Source: CAJQND01 sp051010095
Lineage (GTDB): Bacteria; Pseudomonadota; Alphaproteobacteria; Rhizobiales; CAJQND01
Assembly (NCBI GenBank): GCA_051010095.1
Contig: JBPCVX010000323.1
Location: forward strand, 1-8,600
Reading direction: 5' to 3'
DNA length: 8,600 nucleotides
In this document: in pieces, positions 1-6,273 of the stretch
How positions within the stretch are numbered: the first letter of the stretch is position 1
Layout: each line of letters starts with the position of its first letter
Translations under genes and position numbers: made by a program
Notes under the pieces: model-generated
The model's input: the letters and a program-made list of their open reading frames with translations, nothing else
Database searches by the model: none
What the model was told of the DNA's origin: nothing

Positions 1-347
1 TCCAGAAATATCTTGATGCTTTTGATGAAATCGACCGTGATGCGCGCAACCATCTCATGGTGGCCGAACGCAATAACGACGTGGTTGGGGTCTATCAGGT
101 CACTTACATCCCTTATCTTTCGCGCGGCGGAAATGAGCGCTGCCTTATCGAGGCAGTGCGCGTATCATCTAATCTGCGCGGCGAGGGGGTCGGCCAGCAG
201 ATGATGGAATTTGCGCTTAACGAGGCCCGCGCGCACGGCTGCCTGTTGGCACAACTCACCACCGACAAGACAAGACCAGATGCACACAGGTTCTATGAAC
301 GTCTAGGCTTTGTGAGAAGCCATGAAGGCATGAAGCTGCAACTTTAA
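1..347 (+). CDS. GNAT-family N-acetyltransferase, 5' end outside window
   Basis: The reading frame is already open at position 3 and runs to TAA at 345-347, giving 114 visible residues; the true start lies upstream of the window. An internal ATG at 57 is not a good start, because residues upstream of it (YLDAFDEIDRDARNHL) continue the usual N-terminal helix of the fold. The acetyl-CoA pyrophosphate loop of GNAT motif A is clear: RGEGVGQQ (R-x-x-G-x-G) follows the EAVRVSSNL strand. After it come the LAQLTTDKTRPDAHRFYERL segment and the GF of motif B, a combination typical of small bacterial GNATs. These enzymes transfer acetyl from acetyl-CoA to an amine. The substrate cannot be told from sequence. 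Its stop codon overlaps that of the opposing gene. Confidence 0.9.
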   Translation, partial: QKYLDAFDEIDRDARNHLMVAERNNDVVGVYQVTYIPYLSRGGNERCLIEAVRVSSNLRGEGVGQQMMEFALNEARAHGCLLAQLTTDKTRPDAHRFYERLGFVRSHEGMKLQL

Positions 348-916
348 TTCTGGCGCGTTTTTAATTTGGTGATACCAAGCATTCCGCCAATCGCACTTAA
401 AAACAGCAACAATGCTGCGGGAAGTGGCACATAGCGCACGTTCGCTGGTTCAAGCGTGCTGAGCACAGCGGAGCCGGTTACTACGGGGCTCCACGCGATC
501 ACACCGTCATCGGCATCATAAGCCAGCACGCCGTCATTGCTAAACAGCGGAAAACTTGGCGGGAAGCCTAAAGTGCCAATGGTATATTTGAAGAATTCAA
601 GGTCAGACAAATCATGGCTGAAATCCCGGAGGAACCGATCGTTGGTAAACTCCAAGTAATATGCGCTCACTTCTGAGAGTTCTAAGATGTTGTTTCCGTT
701 TATGTCGTCACCAGAGAAATATCCCGATATTTCCCCGCCAGTATAAACTATTTCGCCGCCATTATTGTAACGCCATCCGACTTAGTTGAACTCCCATGTG
801 GCAGCTCGCGCGCTGACATTGAAAAAGAGCAGTGTGACCAGCAACAGTGGACCAAACAACACTATGCTCATTCGCTTTGTGAAGGGGCCATGTCTCGTAT
901 TTTTATTGTGGTTCAT
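344..916 (-). pseudogene. VPLPA-CTERM sorted exported protein, interrupted by an in-frame TAA
   Basis: One frame runs from ATG at 914-916 to TAA at 344-346 (190 codon positions) with a single internal TAA at 782-784 (codon 45). The start is supported by GGGAG 8 nt upstream. The N-terminus is a good signal peptide: basic residues KR at 14-15, hydrophobic stretch at about 17-34, likely cleavage after SARA near 38. Residues 71-82 (D-I-N-G-N-N-I-L-E-L-S-E) match the spacing of an EF-hand-like calcium loop. The C-terminus has VPLPA at 163-167, a hydrophobic helix and a basic tail, the VPLPA-CTERM signal processed by exosortase/archaeosortase-type enzymes. Both ends are intact and the frame is kept, so the stop looks like one substitution, perhaps from a Tyr codon (inference). 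Alternatives are sequencing error, readthrough, or a truncated product from GTG at 670. A perfect TTGACA lies at 982-987 on this strand, but no matching -10 was seen. Confidence 0.8.
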
Positions 917-1047
917 TTGCTCGTCTCCCAGCTCGAGGCAGAAAAACATTCGCAAGGGGTGCGTGAGCGTGCATCGACCTGTGTCAACAATACCAAAAAT
1001 CTATCTGTGCTCGCATTTGCGTTCACGAAAAAGCGAAATGATCTGAA

Positions 1048-1077
1048 TTGATCTGCTGCATTAAATGTCCCTATTAG
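1048..1077 (+). promoter_or_regulatory. Possible sigma-70 type promoter for the YceI gene
   Basis: TTGATC at 1048-1053 and TATTAG at 1072-1077 are separated by 18 nt, and each matches four of six consensus positions. Transcription would start near 1084, leaving a leader of about 30 nt before the ATG at 1114. A second AT-rich box (TATATA) lies just downstream, so the choice of -10 is uncertain. The region also carries the divergent gene's upstream sequence. Prediction by eye only. Confidence 0.35.
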
Positions 1078-1113
1078 AAGCACATTTATATATCCCAAGC
1101 GAGGACACACCCT

Positions 1114-1704
1114 ATGATGAAATATGTGAAAAGTTTCGCGGCCTCCGCCGCGTTAGCCGCAACCCTTTTTGTGGTTGCACCAATTACCGCGAGCGCTGAA
1201 GAATATACTATCGATTTATCACATTCATTTATTCAATTCCGCACCAAACATCTGGGATACAGCTGGCTTGTGGGCCGCTTCAACAAGTTTGAAGGCACAA
1301 TGAACTACGACCCATCAAAAGGTCCAGAAGCTCAAAGTATTGAACTGACTATCGATACGTCCAGCATCGATAGTAATTGGGTAGATCGCGATAAGCACCT
1401 ACGCAGTGGAGACTTTATGAATACCGACAAGTTTCCAACTGCCACCTTTAAAAGCACAAAATTTGAAGGTGATGAAAGTGGCGGCATGTTGAGTGGAGAT
1501 TTGACTTTGCTGGGCGTGACCAAGCCAATTTCATTTGAAATCAAGAAAATCGGCGAAGGCAAGGACCCTTGGGGTGGTTATCGTGCTGGATTTGAGGGCA
1601 CCTACTCACTGACCCGCAAAGACTTCGGCATGGGCTATAATTTGGGCCCGGCTGCAGAAAAGGTTGACCTTGAGCTCATGATTGAGGCCATCAAGAAAAA
1701 GTAA
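1114..1704 (+). CDS. yceI: YceI-family periplasmic polyisoprenoid-binding protein
   Basis: The 196-residue product starts with a signal peptide (basic MMKYVK, hydrophobic 8-24, cleavage after ASA at about 28), so the mature protein is periplasmic. The rest is a standard YceI domain: YTIDLSHSFIQFRTKHLGYSW, then GRFNKFEGTMNYDP, the DKHLRSGDFMNTDKFPTATF block, LSGDLTLLGVTKPISFEI, and a C-terminal GFEGTYSLTRKDFGM strand. YceI proteins are lipocalin-like eight-stranded barrels that bind long isoprenoid chains, such as quinone precursors, in a hydrophobic tunnel. GAGGA lies 8 nt upstream of the ATG; the second ATG at 1117 would also work and changes one residue. The cytochrome b561 gene begins 18 nt downstream, a pairing also known in E. 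coli (yceJ-yceI, in the opposite order), which supports a shared role in envelope quinone or redox chemistry. Confidence 0.93.
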   Translation: MMKYVKSFAASAALAATLFVVAPITASAEEYTIDLSHSFIQFRTKHLGYSWLVGRFNKFEGTMNYDPSKGPEAQSIELTIDTSSIDSNWVDRDKHLRSGDFMNTDKFPTATFKSTKFEGDESGGMLSGDLTLLGVTKPISFEIKKIGEGKDPWGGYRAGFEGTYSLTRKDFGMGYNLGPAAEKVDLELMIEAIKKK

Positions 1705-1722
1705 AGCCCGGTCAAAGCCCCC

Positions 1723-2259
1723 ATGATTTACAACTCTGAAACCCGATTTTGGCTCGTATCCAAGCTTCTGCATTGGATAATCGCGTTCTGCATTATCGGC
1801 CTTATCGTGCTCGGGTGGTGGATGGTCGGGTTGAGTTACTATGATCCCTGGTACCATGACAGCTTAGAGCTTCATAAAGCTCTTGGCGTCGTGGTGCTCG
1901 CTCTGGCATGTTTCAAAATCGGCTGGCAAACGTTCAATCGCCCGCCGCGGGCGAGCAATAATTTGTCGTTGTTTGAGCGGGTTGGTTCGAAGGTGATGCA
2001 CTGGACCCTTTATGCTTTGATGATTGTCGTTCCTCTAACCGGCTATGTGATCACCACCGCGTCGGGGCAGGGGGTCTCTATGTTCGGCTTATTCGAGTTG
2101 CCAGCATTGTTATCGAAATCTGATGCAACACGCGATGTTGCGACCGCGATCCATTACTATTTTGCATACGCTGGGATTGTGCTGGTTGCCGGACATGTGG
2201 GTGCTGCGCTAAAGCATCACTTTATTGATCGAGACGATACACTTAAACGCATGATATGA
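1723..2259 (+). CDS. Cytochrome b561 (CybB/YceJ-type), inner membrane
   Basis: The product is 178 residues, the usual length for bacterial cytochrome b561, with four membrane helices at roughly 14-36, 48-69, 91-112 and 145-165. The four haem-ligating histidines are present: H17 (KLLHW), H51 (LELHKALG), H144 (AIHYYF) and H158 (VAGHVGA). Their spacing matches the ligand pattern known for E. coli CybB (H13, H45, H137, H151). The protein should bind two b-type haems and pass electrons between quinol and a periplasmic or membrane acceptor. It lies 18 nt after the yceI-like gene and is probably translated from the same mRNA. No strong Shine-Dalgarno precedes the ATG, so translation may be coupled. 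Compared with E. coli the gene order is reversed. Confidence 0.93.
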   Translation: MIYNSETRFWLVSKLLHWIIAFCIIGLIVLGWWMVGLSYYDPWYHDSLELHKALGVVVLALACFKIGWQTFNRPPRASNNLSLFERVGSKVMHWTLYALMIVVPLTGYVITTASGQGVSMFGLFELPALLSKSDATRDVATAIHYYFAYAGIVLVAGHVGAALKHHFIDRDDTLKRMI

Positions 2260-2288
2260 AGTTGGTTGCAGGTGTGCTCGTAAGAAAT

Positions 2289-2302
2289 TGGTCACGTGTC
2301 CA
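2289..2302. promoter_or_regulatory. Near-perfect palindrome centred on CACGTG
   Basis: TGGTCACGTGTCCA is self-complementary except for one symmetric pair (T at 2292 against T at 2299). It lies in the 81-nt gap between the cytochrome b561 stop and the most likely start of the next gene. A dimeric regulator could bind it, but 14-bp palindromes also arise by chance and no promoter is evident beside it. Confidence 0.2.
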
Positions 2303-2340
2303 TGTGAAGTTTGGGCATCGAAGAAGTCAGGTTGCTTTTT

Positions 2341-3360
2341 ATGAATGCTCAAAGTGAGGCTAAGCGGGATTGGCACAAGAACGTCAGGCCAATTCGGCCA
2401 GTGTTTCCAAGCGGGGCGGCGTTGCTATGCGCCATTTCGCTTGCTTTGGCAGCACTTTGCCTGGGGCTTGGCTATTTGGGCGGCATCTGGATACCATTTG
2501 ATGCTGTTTCGCATTTACGCGTGCACCTGATTGGTGCGATTGCGGGGCTTGCCGTTGCGATAGGCGTTCTCTTTCTGACGCGCCGAAAGCGCTTTGCTGG
2601 CGCGTGTTTGGTCATTGCTGCGATTGCCACCGTTATTTTTGCGGGTTATTGGCCTGGGCATGACCAGCAGCCCGGTGAAGATCTTGCGCTTTCTGAGGGT
2701 GAAGTGAAACTGCGCCTCATGTGGTTTAATATCTGGTCGCGAAATCGAGATGACGACAAGATTGTTGCCGCTGTTAAAGATGCGAATGCAGATGTGGTGC
2801 TTTTTGCGGAAACCGCGCCAAGCCGAAAGGCGCTGCTTGAACAGTTAAAGACCGATTACCCGCATCAGGCGCAATGTTGGCACATTCCTTATTGTGGTAT
2901 CGCCATATTGTCGAAGGTGCCTTTTGAAGAGGCAACTCCGCATGCCCGTTGGGCAGGGCCCGCGATGATTAGGGTGCGTTTTGGCAAGGAATTTAAAGGT
3001 GTGACGCTTTTTGCGGTGCATTTGGTGCGTCCAAACACACCTTTTGCGCAATGGGAACAGATTAAGAGCCTGGCCGGAGCGACATTTACAGCGGAGGGGC
3101 CTGTTATTGTGGCGGGCGATTTTAACGCGACACCCTATTCAATCATGCTGTTAGGATTGTCAGAATTTGCGGGCCTTTGGCGCATGACAGAGTTGCCTTC
3201 TTGGCCGACATGGTTTTTTGGTTTCCCGCAGCTTTCAATTGACCATCAGTTTATTTCAAACGGTGTGCGCCCTTTGAACTTCCCTAAACTTGGCAAAGAT
3301 GGCGGTTCAGACCATCTGCCAATGATCGGAACATACGGAATTTCTCCGCCGCTGCAGTAA
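2341..3360 (+). CDS. Membrane-anchored endonuclease/exonuclease/phosphatase-fold protein
   Basis: From ATG 2341 the product has 339 residues. This start has CAGG 9 nt upstream; an in-frame TTG at 2311 would add ten residues but has no convincing ribosome site. The N-terminus has three membrane helices (about 25-47, 60-79, 85-103), then a C-terminal EEP domain. The catalytic signatures are all present: N130 (MWFNIW), E157 (LFAETAP), H227 (FAVHLV), D260 and N262 (AGDFNATP), D301-H302 (SIDHQF) and D324-H325 (GSDHLPM). This is the metal-dependent phosphoesterase fold of DNase I, exonuclease III, inositol phosphatases and sphingomyelinases. In membrane-anchored bacterial members the domain usually faces the periplasm; the true substrate (nucleic acid, lipid or sugar phosphate) cannot be read from sequence. 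It follows the cytochrome gene by 81 nt and may belong to the same transcript. Confidence 0.85.
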   Translation: MNAQSEAKRDWHKNVRPIRPVFPSGAALLCAISLALAALCLGLGYLGGIWIPFDAVSHLRVHLIGAIAGLAVAIGVLFLTRRKRFAGACLVIAAIATVIFAGYWPGHDQQPGEDLALSEGEVKLRLMWFNIWSRNRDDDKIVAAVKDANADVVLFAETAPSRKALLEQLKTDYPHQAQCWHIPYCGIAILSKVPFEEATPHARWAGPAMIRVRFGKEFKGVTLFAVHLVRPNTPFAQWEQIKSLAGATFTAEGPVIVAGDFNATPYSIMLLGLSEFAGLWRMTELPSWPTWFFGFPQLSIDHQFISNGVRPLNFPKLGKDGGSDHLPMIGTYGISPPLQ

Positions 3361-3693
3361 CTTGTTCACGCTTGCCCCGTGCAATCGTTTTAATTCAAAT
3401 GCCAAACAAGTTCGTGTTGTGGTTACGCGACTGTGAATTCTGATCCTAAACCGATGGTAAACTTTATTGGGCAATTGCAGGACATGCGCAGTTTCCCAAG
3501 GCTAAAATTTTGTAAATGTAACGAAGCGTTTAGAACTGCTTCAACTTCCATTAAGCACCCTTTTTAACGCGTTGTTGGCCCGCTTGCTGTCAAACTTCAC
3601 TACATAGACGGCACAAAAGTGTCGAAAGCAACACACTGCATCCGGGGAGGCGTCAAGCGCGCTGGGAAGGCAGTAAACAAAGAGGCTGGGAAC
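3361..3693. other. Intergenic region without a convincing gene
   Basis: No supported coding frame was seen between the EEP gene and the preferred Sel1 gene start. The one structure noted is an imperfect hairpin at 3523-3542 (GAAGCGTT, loop TAG, AAC, bulged T, GCTTC). It is followed about 20 nt later by a T run at 3563-3567, too distant for a classical rho-independent terminator. The last 75 nt could be coding if the upstream GTG at 3619 is used. Confidence 0.5.
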
Positions 3694-3969
3694 ATGATCA
3701 ATAACGTTGAAACATCAGCGGTTAAACAAATGGAGCAAGCCGCACGCAACGGAACATCTGAGACGCTGTTTCAGTTGGGGCTAATCTATTCTCTTGGAAG
3801 AAACGTGAAGCGCGATCTTATAGCCGCCCATAAGTGGTTTAACTTAGCCGCATCACGTGGCAATTGTGATGCGCGGACCTATCGTCGCGAAATTGCATCT
3901 GAATTGTCACAAGATGAAGTTGCTGCGGCACAACGCTTGGCGCGAGACTGGCTGCAAACGGTTCACTAG
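3694..3969 (+). CDS. Small Sel1-repeat (SLR) protein
   Basis: The preferred start is ATG 3694, with AGAGG 8 nt upstream, giving 91 residues. An in-frame GTG at 3619 would add 25 basic residues but lacks a ribosome site. Residues 23-60 form one Sel1-like repeat: TLFQLGLIYSLGRNVKRDLI, then AAHKWFNLAASRGNCDA, which keeps the LG-x-x-Y-x-x-G, D-x-x-x-A-x-x-W and AA-x-x-G-x-x-x-A positions. A helical tail with SQDEVAAAQRLARDWL follows. Short proteins with this repeat and tail are common in Hyphomicrobiales (from memory). Sel1 repeats are alpha-alpha hairpins that bind protein partners, but a single repeat gives no clear function. There is no signal peptide from this start, so it is probably cytoplasmic. 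Confidence 0.8.
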   Translation: MINNVETSAVKQMEQAARNGTSETLFQLGLIYSLGRNVKRDLIAAHKWFNLAASRGNCDARTYRREIASELSQDEVAAAQRLARDWLQTVH

Positions 3970-4014
3970 GTCATATCATGGATCGTTAAAAGCGCAGCTC
4001 GGCACGTCGCGCAC

Positions 4015-4047
4015 AAAAAGGCCCCGCTAGAGATTCTCTGACGGGGC
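4015..4047 (-). terminator. Rho-independent terminator of the small exported-protein gene
   Basis: The hairpin at 4021-4047 has a 6-bp GC arm (GCCCCG/CGGGGC), a C·A mismatch, a T·G pair, a further 4-bp AGAG/CTCT stem and an ATT loop. On the minus strand it is followed by a T run (the A run at 4015-4019), 37 nt after the stop of the gene at 4085-4369. On the plus strand only GTCTT follows, so it could terminate the Sel1 gene weakly, making it partly bidirectional. Confidence 0.8.
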
Positions 4048-4084
4048 GTCTTCAATATCTTGGAAGCGTACTTAACGCCAAGGC

Positions 4085-4369
4085 TTACCAATTATCGAGC
4101 GTGTTATTTGGGTTGCCGAAATCAAAACGGTTCAAGTTCATATATTCAAAGCTACGACGTTGGCGCAATTCCCTGTTATAGCGCTGCACCTGAAGCTCGT
4201 CAGCGCGGCGTTCAATCTCTGCTTGTCGGCTTTGGCTTGGTGGCAAGCTGTTGCTGTTGGGAGAGTAGACATGTCCTTGCGGAATATACTCAGGCCCTGC
4301 AGCCTGGGCGGAAATTGCAAACGCGCACGTTGAAATGGCGACGGTTAGAATTGCGGCTAAAGTTTTCAT
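4085..4369 (-). CDS. Small exported protein of unknown function
   Basis: The gene encodes 94 residues with a clear signal peptide: MKTLAAILTVAISTCAFA, cleavage after AQA at about 23. The mature part of about 70 residues has three segments: a Pro/Ser/Asn-rich stretch (GHVYSPNSNSLPPSQS), a charged helix rich in Glu, Arg and Gln (about 47-72) that could form a coiled coil, and a polar end containing FDFGNPNNTLDNW. No cysteine remains after cleavage and no lipobox is present, so it should be soluble in the periplasm or secreted. I do not recognise the family. The start is supported by the signal peptide; the upstream AAAGAG is a weak ribosome site. A strong terminator follows, so it is probably monocistronic and really expressed. 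Confidence 0.75.
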   Translation of the reverse strand: MKTLAAILTVAISTCAFAISAQAAGPEYIPQGHVYSPNSNSLPPSQSRQAEIERRADELQVQRYNRELRQRRSFEYMNLNRFDFGNPNNTLDNW

Positions 4370-4387
4370 GTCGTTATACTCTTTAAT

Positions 4388-4761
4388 ATATGCGCTACCC
4401 GATCACTTCGCCTGCTTGGATAGATTTACACAGCGCAATGAGTGACCTATGGCGATCTCTATAGCACGATTTCCAAAATTTGGATGCTCTTTTGTTAACA
4501 GGCGCCCATTTTTTCGGTGCTTGGTAAAGAACGTGATTCTAAAGCGTAAAAATATGTAGCGATTCTGTAGCAACACGGAATTCGCCATACTTTTAGAACA
4601 AAGCCTTGACGCACCTGGGGGCTTTTTGAGTACAGGCGTTCGTTTGTTGCGTGTTGATTTTTTGATTTATTTAACGCTATGCGCTAAACGTTTTTCGCGA
4701 CTGACCTTTCGTTGGTAAGGATAGATTTCTGAAAATCAAACCGGCAATGCAAAGAAACTCG
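4388..4761. other. AT-rich intergenic region between two minus-strand genes
   Basis: No convincing gene was seen; a 61-codon minus-strand frame at 4403-4588 has no recognisable features. On the plus strand TTGACG at 4606-4611 resembles a -35 box, but no good -10 follows. AAAGCC (4600-4605) can pair with GGCTTT (4620-4625) before a T run. A second inverted repeat lies at 4670-4688 (TTTAACGC, loop TAT, GCGCTAAA, one A·C mismatch on plus, G·U on minus), with a T run at 4691-4695. These could belong to a small RNA or to the end of the minus-strand transcript from 5421, but neither is established. Confidence 0.4.
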
Positions 4762-5421
4762 CTACTTGAGCTGATTCACCTGTAACCTTGCGGAGGCATA
4801 TCGACGTCGATATTTCAGTTGAGCCACCAAAAACCGTGGCTCCTGCACCAAGTAAAACACATCGCGCGGTGTTACATCTGTAATCCGCATGCTGAAGGAT
4901 GCGGTCATGTCGGGATTGACCCTGCCTTCGAAAAACTGAATGCGATCATAGGGTTCGAACTGCCGATCGACGAGATCGAACCTGTCTGCCCGAATGTCGC
5001 GTTCATCTTTTCCAAGCTGGTCGAACGATAAACCATCGCTGTGGGTGCTGGGGCTGTGCAGAATTTCCTGCAGCTCAATGTCAAAACCGACCCAAACCTT
5101 GCGGGTTTTGTTCTTGGTAACTGTACGCAAGGCAACCTGCGTGCCGCCGGAAGGAATGCGCCATCCCGATTTGTTTATGGGTTCCTCAGGCACATTGAGA
5201 CGTTTGATTGTGAGAATGGAAGGCCTGATGCCGCTTAATTCCTGAACCACAACAAATGGATTATCCGGTGTTCCGTTGCCACTGACGGACAAAATGCGAA
5301 AACCGCCCAGTTCGTCACTGAAAGAGAACTCACCGGCGATGATCTCGCCAGCGTGCAAAGATTGGCCGGAAACGCCCAGCAAGAAAGCGCCGGCCAGTGC
5401 TGACAGATGCGCGTTTCTCAT
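4762..5421 (-). CDS. Exported protein of unknown function (219 aa)
   Basis: The product has a signal peptide (MRNAHLSALAGAFLLGVSG, cleavage after LHA at about 24). The mature part of about 195 residues appears mostly beta-stranded. It has a Gly-rich opening (AGEFSFSDELGGFRILSVSG), a GNGTPDNPFVVVQEL segment, a WVGFDIELQEIL strand, and a charged middle with SFDQLGKDERDIRADRFDL followed by EPYDRIQFFEGRVNP. The end is basic (KYRRRYASARLQ). The W-V-G-F-D-I-E-L-Q-E and R-F-D-x-V-D-R segments look conserved-protein-like, and I have an uncertain memory of similar unnamed proteins in alphaproteobacteria. There is no transmembrane helix after the signal and no cysteine. No function is proposed. No strong ribosome site precedes the ATG; the signal peptide decides the start. 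It is divergent from the GST gene across 135 nt. Confidence 0.8.
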   Translation of the reverse strand: MRNAHLSALAGAFLLGVSGQSLHAGEIIAGEFSFSDELGGFRILSVSGNGTPDNPFVVVQELSGIRPSILTIKRLNVPEEPINKSGWRIPSGGTQVALRTVTKNKTRKVWVGFDIELQEILHSPSTHSDGLSFDQLGKDERDIRADRFDLVDRQFEPYDRIQFFEGRVNPDMTASFSMRITDVTPRDVFYLVQEPRFLVAQLKYRRRYASARLQVNQLK

Positions 5422-5490
5422 GAATATAAGTATGAGCCTGGAAGGGCGATTTGTGAAGTCACAAGTTGACGATCAATCGGGCTTGCGCGA

Positions 5491-5543
5491 TGTGGAGGGG
5501 AGAGGTAAGGATTTTGGGTTGATGACCCCTTCCAACCTCCACA
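5491..5543 (+). promoter_or_regulatory. Leader hairpin directly upstream of the GST ribosome site
   Basis: TGTGGAGG (5491-5498) and CCTCCACA (5536-5543) are perfectly complementary over 8 bp. Inside, past a 2-nt AA bulge, GGAG (5499-5502) pairs with TTCC (5530-5533, one G·U), then GG/CC closes a loop of about 21 nt. The 3' arm ends where the Shine-Dalgarno AAGGA (5543-5547) begins, 9 nt before the ATG at 5557. No T run follows, so it is not a standard terminator. TTGACG at 5466-5471 is a possible -35 for this transcript, but its -10 is poor. The hairpin may affect translation or mRNA stability (inference). Confidence 0.45.
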
Positions 5544-5556
5544 AGGACATCCCGAC

Positions 5557-6255
5557 ATGATTGATCTCTATTATTGGCCCACGCCAAATGGTCACAAAAT
5601 TACGATCTTCTTAGAAGAAGCAGGGCTTGATTATGTCATCAAGCCTGTCGACATCTCTGCAGGCGATCAGTTTGATGCACATTTTTTGTCGTTTTCACCA
5701 AATAACCGCATGCCAGCAACGATTGATCATGCCCCTGCTGATGGTGGCGATCCGATCACAACATTTGAATCCGGCGCAATCTTGATTTATCTCGCGGAGA
5801 AAACTGGCAAATTTTTGCCCAACGATGTGCGCGGACGCAACGACACATTGCAATGGTTGATGTGGCAGATGGGCGGGCTTGGTCCGATGGCTGGCCAGAA
5901 CCACCATTTTAACGCATATGCGCCAGACCAAATTCCATATGCAATTGAGCGTTATGTGAATGAAACAAATCGTTTATACGGCGTTCTTAATAAACAACTT
6001 AAATATAATGAGTATATCAATGGCGACTACTCTATCGCGGATATGGCCTGTTATCCCTGGACGGTTTCTCATGAACGTCAGAAGCAGGATTTGAACGACT
6101 TTCCCAGCTTGAAACGCTGGTATGAAACCATGCAAGCGCGTCCTGCCGTTATTGAGGCTTACAAAAGGGGCGAAGGCCTACGCAACAACTCGGTTACCGA
6201 AGCGGGCAAGAGCGTTTTGTTTGGTCAAACTGCGGCGGTTGTCAAAGGCGAATAA
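5557..6255 (+). CDS. Nu-class (YfcG-like) glutathione S-transferase
   Basis: The product has 232 residues. The thioredoxin-like N-terminal domain opens with MIDLYYWPTPNGHK, where T9 and N11 match the residues that hold glutathione or its disulfide in E. coli YfcG (from memory). The cis-proline is P53 (RMP), and E71-S72 (FESGAILIYLAEKTG) bind the glutathione gamma-glutamyl group. The all-helical C-terminal domain carries the nu-class hallmark QWLMWQMGGLGPMAGQNHHF at about 99-118 and the N-capping SIADMACYPW (D162). Family members are glutathione-dependent disulfide reductases or peroxidases in the cytoplasm rather than classical conjugating enzymes. AAGGA lies 9 nt before the ATG. The creatinase-like gene starts 18 nt downstream, so the two are very likely one transcript, although a functional tie is not established. 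Confidence 0.93.
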   Translation: MIDLYYWPTPNGHKITIFLEEAGLDYVIKPVDISAGDQFDAHFLSFSPNNRMPATIDHAPADGGDPITTFESGAILIYLAEKTGKFLPNDVRGRNDTLQWLMWQMGGLGPMAGQNHHFNAYAPDQIPYAIERYVNETNRLYGVLNKQLKYNEYINGDYSIADMACYPWTVSHERQKQDLNDFPSLKRWYETMQARPAVIEAYKRGEGLRNNSVTEAGKSVLFGQTAAVVKGE

Positions 6256-6273
6256 ACGCACTGGGAGACGATA

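Noticed and set aside
913..1110. 65-codon minus-strand frame upstream of the VPLPA-CTERM gene
   Set aside because: It is in a different frame from the real start at 916, covers the divergent promoter region, and shows no domain, signal or ribosome-site support.
2311..2340. TTG at 2311 as start of the EEP protein
   Set aside because: ATG 2341 has a better-spaced CAGG ribosome site, and the extra ten residues add nothing recognisable.
4060..4386. 108-codon plus-strand frame opposite the small exported protein
   Set aside because: It is antisense to a gene with a signal peptide and terminator and runs through that terminator; its protein looks like random translation.
4403..4588. 61-codon minus-strand frame in the intergenic region
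   Set aside because: Composition is unremarkable, no recognisable domain or signal peptide is seen, and the neighbouring real genes have clear signals that it lacks.
4419..4729. Repeated 10-mer GGATAGATTT in the intergenic region
   Set aside because: Two copies of a short AT-rich word about 300 nt apart, without flanking similarity, are within chance expectation.
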